A DNA stretch of 64,000 nucleotides from an uncultured Eisenbergiella sp. (GCA_910585455.1 CAJUEL010000009.1:1-64000); one strand, 5' to 3'. Numbered from the stretch's first letter, positions 17,122-26,619 are shown. The notes: a model not told the origin generated them from the letters alone. Made by a program: numbers and translations.

Positions 17122-17850
17122 TTGATCAGACTGGACAGATTTTTGTGTGAAGCGGGCGCGGGAACGCGCAGCGATGTAAAGAAGCTGATAAAGGGCGGAC
17201 GCGTGACGGTAAACGGCGCTGTTGTGAAAAACGCGGACGAAAAGGTTGGGGAAAGCGCTGTCATCTGCCTGGATGGCAAAGCGCTGTCATTGACCGGGCT
17301 GGTCTATTATCTGCTGCATAAGCCGGCGGGGGTTGTGACCGCCACGAGGGACGCCCATGAGAAAACAGTGCTGGATTTGATGAAGGAAGCGCCGGGAAAG
17401 GATTTGTTTCCGGTGGGCAGGCTGGACAAGGATACGGAGGGGCTGCTGCTTATAACAAACGACGGAGATCTCGCCCATCGCCTGCTTTCGCCCAAAAAGC
17501 ATGTGGACAAGACCTATCTGGTACGGACCAGGCGCCCCGTGACGGCCCAAATGTGCAGACAGCTTGCGGAAGGGGTGGACATCGGGGACGAAAAGCCCAC
17601 ATTGCCCGCCAAAGTAAAACCTGTGCCCGGTTCTTTGGAGGAATTGCTTTTGACGATACAGGAGGGGCGGTTTCATCAGGTGAAACGGATGCTCATGGCG
17701 GTGGAAAACGAGGTGGTCTATTTAAAACGCCTCTCCATGGGACCGCTTTGGCTGGAGGATTCGTTGAAAAAGGGCTGTTTTCGACCGTTGACAGAGGAAG
17801 AAAAGAAAAAGCTTGGCATTTCGGATACCCCTGCTGCAGGGCGATGCTGA
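17122..17850 (+). CDS. RsuA-family pseudouridine synthase
   Basis: 242 residues with a TTG start after CGGAGGG. An S4 RNA-binding domain covers about 1-60 (IRLDRFLCEAGAGTRSDVKKLI). The catalytic domain carries the conserved Asp in GRLDKDTEGLLLITNDGDLAHRL and the C-terminal QVKRML motif. Members modify 16S rRNA U516 or 23S rRNA positions; the exact target cannot be told from sequence. It stands alone between the ylbJ-like gene (divergent) and the YgiQ gene. Confidence 0.95.
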   Translation: MIRLDRFLCEAGAGTRSDVKKLIKGGRVTVNGAVVKNADEKVGESAVICLDGKALSLTGLVYYLLHKPAGVVTATRDAHEKTVLDLMKEAPGKDLFPVGRLDKDTEGLLLITNDGDLAHRLLSPKKHVDKTYLVRTRRPVTAQMCRQLAEGVDIGDEKPTLPAKVKPVPGSLEELLLTIQEGRFHQVKRMLMAVENEVVYLKRLSMGPLWLEDSLKKGCFRPLTEEEKKKLGISDTPAAGRC

Positions 17851-17898
17851 CAATAGCTCTGCATCGGACAAAACGCGATTTATGATGAGGATAACATT

Positions 17899-19827
17899 TT
17901 GGCAAATGACTTTTTACCGATTACGGCAAAGGAAATGAGAGAACGGGGCTGGGAGCAGCCGGATTTTGTATACGTCAGCGGAGACGCCTATGTGGATCAT
18001 CCGTCCTTCGGGACCGCCATCATCAGCAGAGTGCTGGAAAGCCGCGGATATAAGGTGTGCATCCTTCCCCAGCCGGACTGGAAACGGGAGGAGAGCGTCC
18101 GGGTATTCGGACGGCCGCGCCTGGGGTTTCTGGTTTCCGCGGGAAATATGGATTCCATGGTTAACCATTATTTTGTATCCAAAAAGCGGCGGACCCAGGA
18201 CGCCTACACCCCCGGCGGCATAGCGGGAAAGCGTCCGGATTACGCGGCTGTGGTCTATTCTAAACTGATCCGGAAAAGCTATCCGGATGTGCCGGTGATC
18301 CTGGGCGGCATCGAGGCGAGCCTGCGGCGGATGGCGCACTATGACTACTGGAGCGATTCTTTTTTGCAGTCCATTCTGGCAGACAGCCGGGCGGATCTGA
18401 TTTCCTACGGCATGGGAGAAAAATCCATCGTGGAAATCGCGGAGGCTCTGGACGCGGGAATCGCCGTAAAGGACATCACCTTTGTGCCCGGAACGGTTTA
18501 CCGCACGGAGGACATAAGCGGCATTTACGACGGAGAAATGCTTCCCGCATACCAGGATATGAAAAGGGAACCGGCGCTGTATGCCAAAAGCTTTTGGACC
18601 CAATACATCAATACCGATCCCTGCAACGGCAGGGTGCTGATCGAGCCCTATCCGGACGGCAGCTATGTGGTACAAAACCCGCCCCAGCCGCCGCTGACGG
18701 TTGCAGAGATGGACGCTGTATATGCCCTGCCTTACATGCGGACAGCGCATCCCTCCTACGAAGCGCAGGGCGGCGTGCCCGCCACACAGGAAATCCGGTT
18801 CTCCCTGGTCAGCAACCGGGGATGCTTTGGCGGATGCAGCTTTTGCGCGCTCACCTTCCATCAGGGACGCACGGTGCAGGTGCGCAGCCACGAAAGTATT
18901 TTGCAGGAGGCCCAAACGCTCATAGAGGAACCGGACTTTAAGGGCTACATCCACGATGTGGGCGGTCCCACCGCCAATTTCCGCCAGCCCTCCTGCCAAA
19001 AGCAGCTTAAGGTGGGCGTATGCAAAAACCGGCAGTGTCTGTTTCCGAAGCCCTGTCCCAATCTGAAAGCGGACCACAGCGACTATCTGGCGCTTTTACG
19101 GAAGCTGCGCGCCCTGCCCGGCGTGAAAAAGGTGTTCATCCGTTCCGGCATCCGGTTTGACTATCTGCTGGCGGACGGGAATGACGCTTTTTTCCGGGAA
19201 ATGGTGGAGCATCATGTCAGCGGTCAGCTTAAGGTGGCGCCGGAGCATATCAGCGACGCCGTCCTGCATTATATGGGAAAGCCGCGGAATGCGGTCTATG
19301 AGAAATTCTGCAAAGCCTACGCAAAGCACAATGAGGCGCTGGGCAAAAAGCAGTTTCTCGTGCCATACCTGATGTCCTCCCACCCCGGCTCCACCTTAAA
19401 GGAGGCGGTGGAGCTGGCGGAGTATTTGCGGGATAAGCGCCTGCGGCCGGAGCAGGTGCAGGATTTTTATCCCACGCCCTCCACGCTGTCCACGGTAATG
19501 TACTATACGGGAATTGATCCCCGGGACGGTTCGCCCGTGTATATATGCAAAAATCCCCATGAAAAGGCGATGCAGCGGGCGCTGATCCAGTATCGCCTGC
19601 CACAGAATTATGAGCTGGTCCACGAAGCGCTCTGCCGGGCAGGCAGACAGGATCTGATCGGCTTTGGGGAAAAATGCCTGATCCGTCCCCGGAAGGGCGA
19701 AGCCTTCCGCCAGGGCGCAGAGCTTAGGCAGGAAAAACACGGGAAAGCGAAGGATAAAGCGCCGCAAAAGGCGAAAACCGGAAAGAAAAAAACAATCCGC
19801 AACATCCATCCAAAGAAGGGAAGGTGA
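17899..19827 (+). CDS. YgiQ family radical SAM protein
   Basis: 642 residues, the usual length for YgiQ. It starts at TTG 17899 (GAGG ten bases upstream). The N-terminal domain (about 1-290) is followed by the radical SAM core with CxxxCxxC in NRGCFGGCSFCALTFHQG (about 308-325) and a Cys-rich insert (SCQKQL..VCKNRQCLFPKPC). The C terminus is Lys-rich. The substrate is not established for this family. It overlaps the possible GTG start of the next gene. Confidence 0.95.
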   Translation: MANDFLPITAKEMRERGWEQPDFVYVSGDAYVDHPSFGTAIISRVLESRGYKVCILPQPDWKREESVRVFGRPRLGFLVSAGNMDSMVNHYFVSKKRRTQDAYTPGGIAGKRPDYAAVVYSKLIRKSYPDVPVILGGIEASLRRMAHYDYWSDSFLQSILADSRADLISYGMGEKSIVEIAEALDAGIAVKDITFVPGTVYRTEDISGIYDGEMLPAYQDMKREPALYAKSFWTQYINTDPCNGRVLIEPYPDGSYVVQNPPQPPLTVAEMDAVYALPYMRTAHPSYEAQGGVPATQEIRFSLVSNRGCFGGCSFCALTFHQGRTVQVRSHESILQEAQTLIEEPDFKGYIHDVGGPTANFRQPSCQKQLKVGVCKNRQCLFPKPCPNLKADHSDYLALLRKLRALPGVKKVFIRSGIRFDYLLADGNDAFFREMVEHHVSGQLKVAPEHISDAVLHYMGKPRNAVYEKFCKAYAKHNEALGKKQFLVPYLMSSHPGSTLKEAVELAEYLRDKRLRPEQVQDFYPTPSTLSTVMYYTGIDPRDGSPVYICKNPHEKAMQRALIQYRLPQNYELVHEALCRAGRQDLIGFGEKCLIRPRKGEAFRQGAELRQEKHGKAKDKAPQKAKTGKKKTIRNIHPKKGR

Positions 19828-19832
19828 CGCAT

Positions 19833-20648
19833 ATGAACATAATCGTCATTACGGGAGCGTCCTCCGGCATGGGCAGGGAATTCGCCCTGCAGCTGGACAG
19901 AGGGCTTTTGGCAATCGATGAATTCTGGCTGGTGGCACGCCGGGCGGAGCGGATGAAGGAGCTGGCCGCCATCATGCGCCACCGCGTCAAAATTCTGCCG
20001 CTGGATTTGTCCTTTGAATCGGATCTGGTCTTATTTAAGGAAATGCTGGCGGAGGAAAAGCCTGCGGTCCGGATGCTCATAAACTGTGCCGGATATGGCA
20101 TGATCGGGGATTTTTCGGACATTCCGATCGAAAAGCAGGCGGGAGAGGTGGACGTCAACTGCCGGGCGCTCATCTGGACGACCCATGCCTGTCTTGCCTA
20201 TATGCGAAAAAACAGCCGCATCATCCAGCTTTCCAGCAGCGCGGCATTTCTGCCACAGCCAGGCTTTAGCGTTTATGCGGCGACCAAGGCTTTCGTGCAG
20301 AGCTTTTCCATGGCGCTTGGCAAAGAGCTTTCGGACAGGGAAATCTACGTGACGGCGGTGTGCCCGGGACCTGTGCGGACGGAGTTTTTTGATATCGCGG
20401 AAGGCTACGGAGATACCCTTGCCATCAAAAAATATACGATGGTGGAAGCGGACAGGGTGGTGCGCGATGCCCTAAAGGCGAGCGGCAAAAAGCGCGCCAT
20501 GTCGGTCTGCAGTCTGCCGATTCAGGCATTTGCGGCAATCAGCCGCCTGCTTCCTCACAGGCTGTTGATTGACCTGACCTGGCGGATGAAACGTAACGGT
20601 TCAGACAGGTCTACGCGCAGTTGGGAATTGTCGGAGCGGTTACGATGA
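19833..20648 (+). CDS. Short-chain dehydrogenase/reductase
   Basis: About 271 residues from ATG 19833 (GAAGG eight bases upstream; a GTG at 19824 overlapping the previous stop is possible). Rossmann-fold SDR: TGASSGMG for NAD(P) binding, NCAGYG, catalytic Ser in IQLSSSAAF and YxxxK in YAATK. It probably reduces a ketone or aldehyde; the substrate is unknown. The last 20 or so residues (RNGSDRSTRSWELSERLR) are encoded by DNA that resembles the palindromic repeat family seen elsewhere in this window, so the tail may be an acquired extension. Confidence 0.92.
   Translation: MNIIVITGASSGMGREFALQLDRGLLAIDEFWLVARRAERMKELAAIMRHRVKILPLDLSFESDLVLFKEMLAEEKPAVRMLINCAGYGMIGDFSDIPIEKQAGEVDVNCRALIWTTHACLAYMRKNSRIIQLSSSAAFLPQPGFSVYAATKAFVQSFSMALGKELSDREIYVTAVCPGPVRTEFFDIAEGYGDTLAIKKYTMVEADRVVRDALKASGKKRAMSVCSLPIQAFAAISRLLPHRLLIDLTWRMKRNGSDRSTRSWELSERLR
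20592..20644. repeat. Degenerate copy of the GTAAC..TTCAGAC palindrome inside a gene end
   Basis: It begins CGTAACGGTTCAGAC (20592-20606) and ends GAGCGGTTACG (20634-20644). The outer arms pair at 8 of 11 positions, while the middle is not palindromic. The left arm matches the perfect copy at 58379 except for one base. It overlaps the last codons of the SDR gene. Confidence 0.4.
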
Positions 20649-20667
20649 AAAAGGAAGGAAAAGGAAA

Positions 20668-21264
20668 ATGAAAGTGGGAAAGCTGCAAAAGGGAGAAAAG
20701 GGCTATCTGGCCCGGCAGAGAAAAAACACGATATTCCGCACGGTCATGCTGTTCGCATTATCTTTAGCGATCTTTCTGACCGGATATTTTTCTACGGGAG
20801 GCAAAGAAAATCTGCTGACCATCGTCGCGGTGCTGGGATGCCTCCCGGCGAGCCGCAGCGCGGTGAACATGATCATGCTGATGCGCTTCCATGGCATATC
20901 GGAAAAGGATTTTTCGGAAATCGATCCGCATACCGGAAGCTGTATGTCCCTTTGCGATCTGGTTTTTACAAGCTATGAAAAAAATTATGAAATTCATCAT
21001 ATGGCGTTTAAGGGAAACACACTGATCGGCTACACGGCGAAGGCGGACTGCGACGCCGCAAAATGCGCAAAGCATCTGCATGAGCTCTGTGCGCAAAACA
21101 GGCTTAAAGAGGTAGAAATCCGGATTTTTAAGGAGCTGCCCAAATATATCAACCGGTTGGACCAGATGCAGGAATTTCCCGATTATGAAGTGGAAGAGGA
21201 AGGGCAGACGCCCGTTCCCAAAGCGGCGCTCGTCTGTGCGCTGCTGCAGGCGGTTTCCCTGTGA
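20668..21264 (+). CDS. Hypothetical protein with two N-terminal membrane segments
   Basis: 198 residues. A basic N terminus (KLQKGEKGYLARQRKN) precedes two membrane segments (about 24-43 and 48-72). A soluble cytoplasmic domain with several Cys and His residues follows (CDAAKCAKHLHELC). I do not recognise the family. AAGGAAAAGGAAAATG gives a good start. It is collinear with the SDR gene before and the RluA gene 12 bases after, probably in one operon. Confidence 0.8.
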   Translation: MKVGKLQKGEKGYLARQRKNTIFRTVMLFALSLAIFLTGYFSTGGKENLLTIVAVLGCLPASRSAVNMIMLMRFHGISEKDFSEIDPHTGSCMSLCDLVFTSYEKNYEIHHMAFKGNTLIGYTAKADCDAAKCAKHLHELCAQNRLKEVEIRIFKELPKYINRLDQMQEFPDYEVEEEGQTPVPKAALVCALLQAVSL

Positions 21265-21276
21265 AAGAGGCATAGA

Positions 21277-22296
21277 ATGCGCAGAATCACGATCGGTCCC
21301 GACGAAGCGGGGCAGCGGTTTGACAAATTTTTGCATAAATATATGAGGGAAGCGCCGGCAGGTTTTTTTTATAAAATGATGCGTAAAAAAAACATCACCT
21401 TAAACGGCGTAAAATGCGGCGGCGGCGAAAGGCTGGCGGCGGGGGACGAGGTATGCTTTTTTCTGGCGGAGGAAACGCTGGAAAAGTTTGGCGCGTCCGC
21501 GCAGCCTGCCCTGGACACGTCGGAATACGAACAGGCCTTTGAGCGTTTTGGCAGGCTGCAGGTTCTGTATGAGGACGGACATATTCTGGCGGTCAATAAG
21601 CCGGCAGGGATGCTTTCCCAGAAGGCGGCGCACTCCGATCTTTCTTTGAACGAATGGCTGATTGGATATTTGCTGGAAACCGGACAGACTGACCCAAAAA
21701 GGCTCGCCACCTTCCGGCCGTCCGTCTGCAACCGCCTGGACCGCAACACCAGCGGCATTGTGCTGTGCGGCAAGAGCCTGGAGGGCACACAGCTTCTGGC
21801 GGAGCAAATCCGCAGCCGCAGCATCCGGAAATATTACCGTCTTATGGTGAAGGGGGCTCTTGTAGGGGAGCGGGAATTTATTGGCTGGCTGAAAAAGGAT
21901 GCCCGGACAAACCGGGCCAAAATCGGGGACAGTCCGGCAGAGGGTGCGGTGCAGATCAAAACCGGCGTCCGGCCGCTCATGCAGGGCAGGCTCCCCGGCG
22001 GCATCGCTTTTACCTGCGCAGAGGCAGAGCTTTTCACCGGAAAGACCCACCAGATCCGCGCCCAGCTTTCCCATGCCGGATATCCGCTTTTGGGGGATGA
22101 AAAATACGGGGATGCCCGGACGAACGCGGTCTGCAAAGGGCTGGGGGTGAAAGCCCAGCTGCTACATGCCTGCCGGGTGGAATTTCCCGACTGCATGCCG
22201 GAAGCCTTTTTGCCGCTTTCGGGAAAGGTGCTGACAGCGAAGGAGCCCGCGATATTTGATACCCTGCGCGGATTTTTGAAAGAGGAATTGGATTGA
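21277..22296 (+). CDS. RluA-family pseudouridine synthase
   Basis: 339 residues. An S4-like RNA-binding domain covers about 1-80. The catalytic domain has the conserved Asp in NRLDRNTSGIVLCGKS and TGKTHQIRAQLSHAGYPLLGDEKYG. It resembles RluC/RluD-type enzymes that modify 23S rRNA. The stop is one base before the recU start. A second RluA-type enzyme lies at 61042-61953. Confidence 0.95.
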   Translation: MRRITIGPDEAGQRFDKFLHKYMREAPAGFFYKMMRKKNITLNGVKCGGGERLAAGDEVCFFLAEETLEKFGASAQPALDTSEYEQAFERFGRLQVLYEDGHILAVNKPAGMLSQKAAHSDLSLNEWLIGYLLETGQTDPKRLATFRPSVCNRLDRNTSGIVLCGKSLEGTQLLAEQIRSRSIRKYYRLMVKGALVGEREFIGWLKKDARTNRAKIGDSPAEGAVQIKTGVRPLMQGRLPGGIAFTCAEAELFTGKTHQIRAQLSHAGYPLLGDEKYGDARTNAVCKGLGVKAQLLHACRVEFPDCMPEAFLPLSGKVLTAKEPAIFDTLRGFLKEELD

Positions 22297-22297
22297 A

Positions 22298-22834
22298 ATG
22301 GCAACCTGGAATTCAAGAGGTCTGCGCGGCTCCACGCTGGAGGACCTGATCAACCGGACAAATGAAAAATATCTGGAGAGCAATCTTGCCCTGATCCAGA
22401 AAATTCCTACGCCGATCACACCGATCAAGATCGACAAGGAGCACCGTCACATCACCCTCGCCTATTTTGACCAGAAGAGTACGGTGGATTATATCGGGGT
22501 CGTACAGGGCATTCCGGTCTGCTTTGACGCCAAGGAATGCGCCCAGGATACCTTCGCTCTGCAGAACATCCATGCCCATCAGGTGGCGTTTATGGGAAAT
22601 TTTGAGAAACAGCAGGGAATTTCTTTTTTTCTGATTTATTACACCCACCGGGATGAATTTTATTATCTTCCCTATGAGCATTTGAAGTATTTCTGGGACC
22701 GGGCGCAGGAGGGCGGGCGCAAGAGCTTCCGGTATGACGAGCTCAATCCGGAATATTTTCTGCCCAAAAAGCATGGCATCATGGTGCCGTACCTGGACAT
22801 GATCCAGAAGGACCTGTCGGACAGGCCGGAATAA
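22298..22834 (+). CDS. recU: Holliday junction resolvase RecU
   Basis: 178 residues, close to the family length. Conserved RecU features: the N-terminal RG..LEDLINRTNEKYLES segment, IQKIPTPITPIKI, the VDYIGVVQGIPVCFDAKE active-site region (catalytic Asp and the D-x-K/E motif), and the Gln-rich HQVAFM helix. It cuts four-way junctions in recombinational repair in Firmicutes. GAGGAA stands before ATG 22298. The usual neighbour PBP1 is absent here. Confidence 0.95.
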   Translation: MATWNSRGLRGSTLEDLINRTNEKYLESNLALIQKIPTPITPIKIDKEHRHITLAYFDQKSTVDYIGVVQGIPVCFDAKECAQDTFALQNIHAHQVAFMGNFEKQQGISFFLIYYTHRDEFYYLPYEHLKYFWDRAQEGGRKSFRYDELNPEYFLPKKHGIMVPYLDMIQKDLSDRPE

Positions 22835-22854
22835 AATAATGAGAGGAATCAAAA

Positions 22855-23364
22855 ATGAAGCATTCAATTGAAGGAAGTCTGACTACATTATGTTATCTGG
22901 AGCAGGATGGTAAATGGCTGATGATGCATCGGGTGAAAAAGAAAAACGATGTGAACAAGGATAAATGGATCGGCGTGGGCGGACACGCGGAGGCCTATGA
23001 AAGCCCGGAGGACTGCCTGCTGCGGGAAGTGTATGAGGAAACCGGTCTTACCCTGACGGATTATCGATTCCGTGGGCTTGTGACCTTTGCCCTGCTGGGG
23101 CAGGAGACCCAGTACATGTGCCTGTATACGGCGACCGGCTGGGAAGGGGAGCTGACAAACGACTGCCGGGAGGGCGTGCTGGAATGGGTGGAGAAAGAAG
23201 CCGTGAATGACCTGGAGCTGTGGGTCGGGGACAAGGTTTTCTTTCAGCTGCTGGCGCAGGAGCATCCGTTCTTTTCCCTGAAGCTGGTTTATGACGGGGA
23301 TGCGTTGTTGGAATGCGTACTGGACGGAAGGGCACTCGACTGGAAAAACTTTCTTTTACCATAG
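22855..23364 (+). CDS. Nudix hydrolase (MutT/8-oxo-dGTP diphosphatase type)
   Basis: 169 residues. A complete Nudix box begins GGHAEAYESPEDCLLREV and continues YEETGL. The N terminus (TTLCYLEQDGKWLMMHR) is typical of MutT-like nucleotide-pool enzymes. It probably hydrolyses oxidised or other nucleoside triphosphates; the substrate is not certain. AGAGG lies before ATG. It is the last gene before the his promoter. Confidence 0.9.
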   Translation: MKHSIEGSLTTLCYLEQDGKWLMMHRVKKKNDVNKDKWIGVGGHAEAYESPEDCLLREVYEETGLTLTDYRFRGLVTFALLGQETQYMCLYTATGWEGELTNDCREGVLEWVEKEAVNDLELWVGDKVFFQLLAQEHPFFSLKLVYDGDALLECVLDGRALDWKNFLLP

Positions 23365-23392
23365 GTCAGATGCGAAAATGCGGGATTTACAA

Positions 23393-23421
23393 TTGACAGG
23401 CGCAGAATAATCCGCTATACT
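23393..23421 (+). promoter_or_regulatory. Promoter of the histidine operon
   Basis: A near-consensus promoter: TTGACA at 23393-23398, 17 bases, TATACT at 23416-23421. The leader of about 75 bases contains a small hairpin (GCAC-TAAA-GTGC at 23452-23463) and a direct repeat GGCAGCGCAC at 23446-23455 and 23474-23483. No T-box and no His-rich leader peptide were seen. Confidence 0.8.
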
Positions 23422-23502
23422 GTTATGAGTTTTACGAAGTAGCATGGCAGCGCACTAAAGTGCCAGTGCCGCAGGCAGCGCACAACAGGGAGGCAAAGCA
23501 AT

Positions 23503-24621
23503 ATGAGAAAATCACTGCTGCACACGCCGGAGGGCGTGCGCGATATTTATGGAAGAGAATATGCATATAAGCTCTGGATTGAGCAGCGGCTCCACGACAC
23601 GATCCATCTGTACGGCTATGAGGATATCCAGACGCCGACCTTTGAATTTTTTGACGTATACAGCAGGGAGATTGGCACCAAGCCGTCCAATCAGCTGTAT
23701 AAGTTTTTTGATAAGGAGGGAAATACGTTATCCCTGCGGCCGGATTTTACGCCCTCCTGTGCCCGGTGTGCGGCGAAATATTTCATGGATGAAACGAAGC
23801 CGATCCGGCTGACCTATTGCGGGAACACCTTCACAAACGCTTCGGAGCTGCAGGGCAAGCTAAAGGAAGTCACCCAGCTGGGCGCGGAGCTGATGATGGA
23901 CGCTTCCGTGGAGGCGGATGCGGAAATGCTGAGCATGGTCATTGAGGCGATGAAAAGCTGCGGATTTACGGATTTTCAGATCACGGTGGGCGAGGTGGAA
24001 TATTTTAAAGGAATCTGCGCCCAGGCGGGGCTTTCGGAGGAAGTGGAGCGCAGCCTGCGGGATTACATTTCCGCCAAGAATTATTTTGGCGCGCAGGAGC
24101 TGTTAGAGGAGCAGAAGGTCCGGCGGGATTATGCACGGGTGATCCTGCGCCTGGCGGACACTGTGCTGGGCGCAAACGCGCTGGCAGAGGCAAAACAGCT
24201 TGTCGGCAACGAAAGATCCCTGCTGGCTATCGAACGGCTGGAGAAGCTCTATGAGGTATTAAAAAAATATGGTACGGAAAAGTATGTCGCTTTCGATCTG
24301 GGACTTTTGAGCAAATATAATTATTACACAGGTGTGATTTTTAAAGGCTATACCTACGGCGTGGGGGATGCGGTGGTGACCGGCGGCAGATATGACAGGC
24401 TGCTGTCTTATTTTGGGAAACAGGCGCCCGCCATCGGATTCGTGTTTGTGGTGGACGATCTGATGGAGGCCCTGTCGAGGCAAAAGCGTCTGCCAAAGCT
24501 TTCGGAGGAAGGCGTGAAGCTGTATTACGAAAGGGATACCTTCGACGAAATGCTGCAGGAGGCGCAGAAGCTTCGCCGGGCGCGCACAAAGGTCACCCTT
24601 TTGCCCAAGGAGGAACTATGA
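23503..24621 (+). CDS. hisZ: ATP phosphoribosyltransferase regulatory subunit HisZ
   Basis: 372 residues, related to class II histidyl-tRNA synthetase. Motif-2-like region: LRPDFTPSCARCAAKYF; the C-terminal part ends at the catalytic core, with no anticodon-binding domain of usual size. HisZ carries the feedback site for the short HisG encoded next. The operon order hisZ-hisG-hisD-hisB-hisIE is common in Clostridia. It overlaps hisG by four bases (ATGA). Confidence 0.96.
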   Translation: MRKSLLHTPEGVRDIYGREYAYKLWIEQRLHDTIHLYGYEDIQTPTFEFFDVYSREIGTKPSNQLYKFFDKEGNTLSLRPDFTPSCARCAAKYFMDETKPIRLTYCGNTFTNASELQGKLKEVTQLGAELMMDASVEADAEMLSMVIEAMKSCGFTDFQITVGEVEYFKGICAQAGLSEEVERSLRDYISAKNYFGAQELLEEQKVRRDYARVILRLADTVLGANALAEAKQLVGNERSLLAIERLEKLYEVLKKYGTEKYVAFDLGLLSKYNYYTGVIFKGYTYGVGDAVVTGGRYDRLLSYFGKQAPAIGFVFVVDDLMEALSRQKRLPKLSEEGVKLYYERDTFDEMLQEAQKLRRARTKVTLLPKEEL

Positions 24622-25274
24622 ATATGGAAGAAACAAAATATCTGACCTTCGCCCTGACCAAGGGGAGGCTTGCCGGACAAACCCTTTCCCTTCTGGAAGA
24701 GATCGGCATCACCTGTGAGGAAATGAAGGACAAGGCTTCCAGAAAGCTGGTGTTCGTCAACGAAGCGCTAAAGCTGAAATTTTTTCTGGCGAAGGGACCG
24801 GATGTGCCCACCTATGTGGAATATGGCGCGGCGGACATCGGCGTTGTGGGAAAGGATGAGCTTTTGGAGGAGGGACGCCGTCTTTACGAGGTGCTGGATC
24901 TGGGCTTTGGAAAATGCCGGATGTGCGTCTGCGGACCGGCAGAAGCGAAGGCGCTTCTTACGCACCATGAAATGATCCGGGTGGCGAGCAAATACCCGGT
25001 CATCGCCAAGGACTATTTTTACAATAAAAAGCATCAGACCGTGGATATCATCAAGCTAAACGGTTCTGTGGAATTAGGGCCCATCGTCGGGCTTTCGGAT
25101 GTGATCGTGGATATCGTGGAGACAGGCTCCACCCTGCGGGAAAACGGGCTGGAGGTGCTGGAGGAAATCTGCCCTCTGTCCGCGCGCATGATCGTCAATC
25201 AGGTGAGCATGCAGATGGAGACGGAGCGGATCCGGGAGATTATTTTAAAATTGAGAAATCAGTTAGAGGCATAA
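24618..25274 (+). CDS. hisG: ATP phosphoribosyltransferase, short form
   Basis: 218 residues, the short form that lacks the C-terminal regulatory domain and needs HisZ. It catalyses the first step of histidine synthesis (ATP plus PRPP). Typical motifs: LTKGRLAGQTLSLLEEIG at the N terminus, VEYGAADIGVVGKDEL, and the PRPP-binding VDIVETGSTLRENGLEV. Translation is coupled to hisZ. Confidence 0.97.
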   Translation: MNMEETKYLTFALTKGRLAGQTLSLLEEIGITCEEMKDKASRKLVFVNEALKLKFFLAKGPDVPTYVEYGAADIGVVGKDELLEEGRRLYEVLDLGFGKCRMCVCGPAEAKALLTHHEMIRVASKYPVIAKDYFYNKKHQTVDIIKLNGSVELGPIVGLSDVIVDIVETGSTLRENGLEVLEEICPLSARMIVNQVSMQMETERIREIILKLRNQLEA

Positions 25275-25295
25275 CTGTAGAGGGTGGAAGCTATC

Positions 25296-26585
25296 ATGAA
25301 AATTGTCAGAATGAATGCAGAGAACAAGAGGAATCTGTTACAGGATTTATTAAAAAGAAGTCCCAACAATTACGGACAGTATGAGGATACGGTGGCAAAA
25401 ATCGTCGCCGATGTCAGGCAAAACGGGGATGCTGCGCTGTTTTCCTATACAAAGCAGTTTGACCGCTGCGAAATTGCGCCGGACACGATCCGCGTAACGT
25501 ATGAGGAAATTGAAGAAGCCTATGGGAAGGTGGATGGACGCCTGGTCGAGGTGATGAAAAGGAGCGCGGCAAACATCCGGGCATTTCACGAAAAACAGGT
25601 CCGAAACAGCTGGTTTTCCCCGAAGGAGGACGGCACGATTCTGGGGATGAAGCACACCCCCATCGCTTCAGCGGGTGTCTATGCGCCGGGAGGCAAGGCG
25701 GCATATCCTTCCAGCGTGCTGATGAACGTGATTCCCGCAAAGGTGGCGGGAGTGGAACGGATCATTCTGGCGACTCCGCCGGGAGCGGATGGCAAAATTA
25801 CGCCGACCACGCTGGTCGCCGCGGATATCGCGGGCATTGACGAGGTATACAGGATGGGAGGCGCGCAGGCGATCGCCGCCATGGCCTTCGGCACACAGAG
25901 CGTCCCGAAGGTGGATAAGATCACGGGACCCGGCAATATTTTTGTGGCGCTGGCGAAAAAGGCGTGCTTCGGTTACGTGGGCATTGATTCCATCGCGGGA
26001 CCCAGTGAAATTCTGGTGATCGCGGATGAAAGCGCCAATCCCCGCTATGTGGCGGCGGACCTGTTATCCCAGGCGGAGCATGACGAGCTGGCGAGCGCGA
26101 TACTGATCACGGACAGCATGCCCCTCGCCGAGGCGGTTTCAAAACAGGTCGGACAGTTTGTCGAAGGACTTTCCCGTAAGGAGATCATCCAAAAATCCCT
26201 GGACAACTACGGGTATATTCTGCTGGTGGAGGATCTGGAGGAAGCGGCAGCGGTGGCCAATGACATCGCCTCCGAGCATCTGGAAATCCTGACGAGGGAC
26301 CCTTTCGCGCTCATGACCAAAATCAAAAATGCGGGCGCGATCTTCCTGGGAGAATATTCCTCGGAGCCTTTGGGGGACTATTTTGCGGGACCCAATCATG
26401 TGCTGCCCACAAACGGCACGGCGCGGTTTTTCTCCCCCTTAAACGTGGATGATTTCATGAAAAAAACGAGCATCATTTCTTATTCAAGAGACGCTCTGGA
26501 GGCGATTCATGAGGATATTGAATGTTTTGCGGAAAATGAGGGCTTGACAGCGCACGCAAACTCGATTAAAGTGAGATTCGAGTGA
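25296..26585 (+). CDS. hisD: Histidinol dehydrogenase
   Basis: 429 residues, usual length. It converts histidinol to histidine in two NAD-dependent steps with Zn. Conserved segments: YAPGGKAAYPSSVLMNVIPA, KVDKITGPGNIFVALAKK, GPSEILVIAD, LLSQAEHD, and the catalytic EHLEI and GPNHVLPT regions. An in-frame GTG lies at 25284, but the GAGGG in front suits ATG 25296 better. Confidence 0.97.
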   Translation: MKIVRMNAENKRNLLQDLLKRSPNNYGQYEDTVAKIVADVRQNGDAALFSYTKQFDRCEIAPDTIRVTYEEIEEAYGKVDGRLVEVMKRSAANIRAFHEKQVRNSWFSPKEDGTILGMKHTPIASAGVYAPGGKAAYPSSVLMNVIPAKVAGVERIILATPPGADGKITPTTLVAADIAGIDEVYRMGGAQAIAAMAFGTQSVPKVDKITGPGNIFVALAKKACFGYVGIDSIAGPSEILVIADESANPRYVAADLLSQAEHDELASAILITDSMPLAEAVSKQVGQFVEGLSRKEIIQKSLDNYGYILLVEDLEEAAAVANDIASEHLEILTRDPFALMTKIKNAGAIFLGEYSSEPLGDYFAGPNHVLPTNGTARFFSPLNVDDFMKKTSIISYSRDALEAIHEDIECFAENEGLTAHANSIKVRFE

Positions 26586-26619
26586 CCGCCCACAAAACGA
26601 AAGGAACTGGTACAAGAAT

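Noticed and set aside
17914..19077. 387-codon minus-strand frame
   Set aside because: It is antisense to the YgiQ radical SAM gene, whose motifs and codon use are clear.
23422..23502. T-box or histidine attenuator in the his leader
   Set aside because: No T-box core, no run of His codons and no terminator with a T tract were found.
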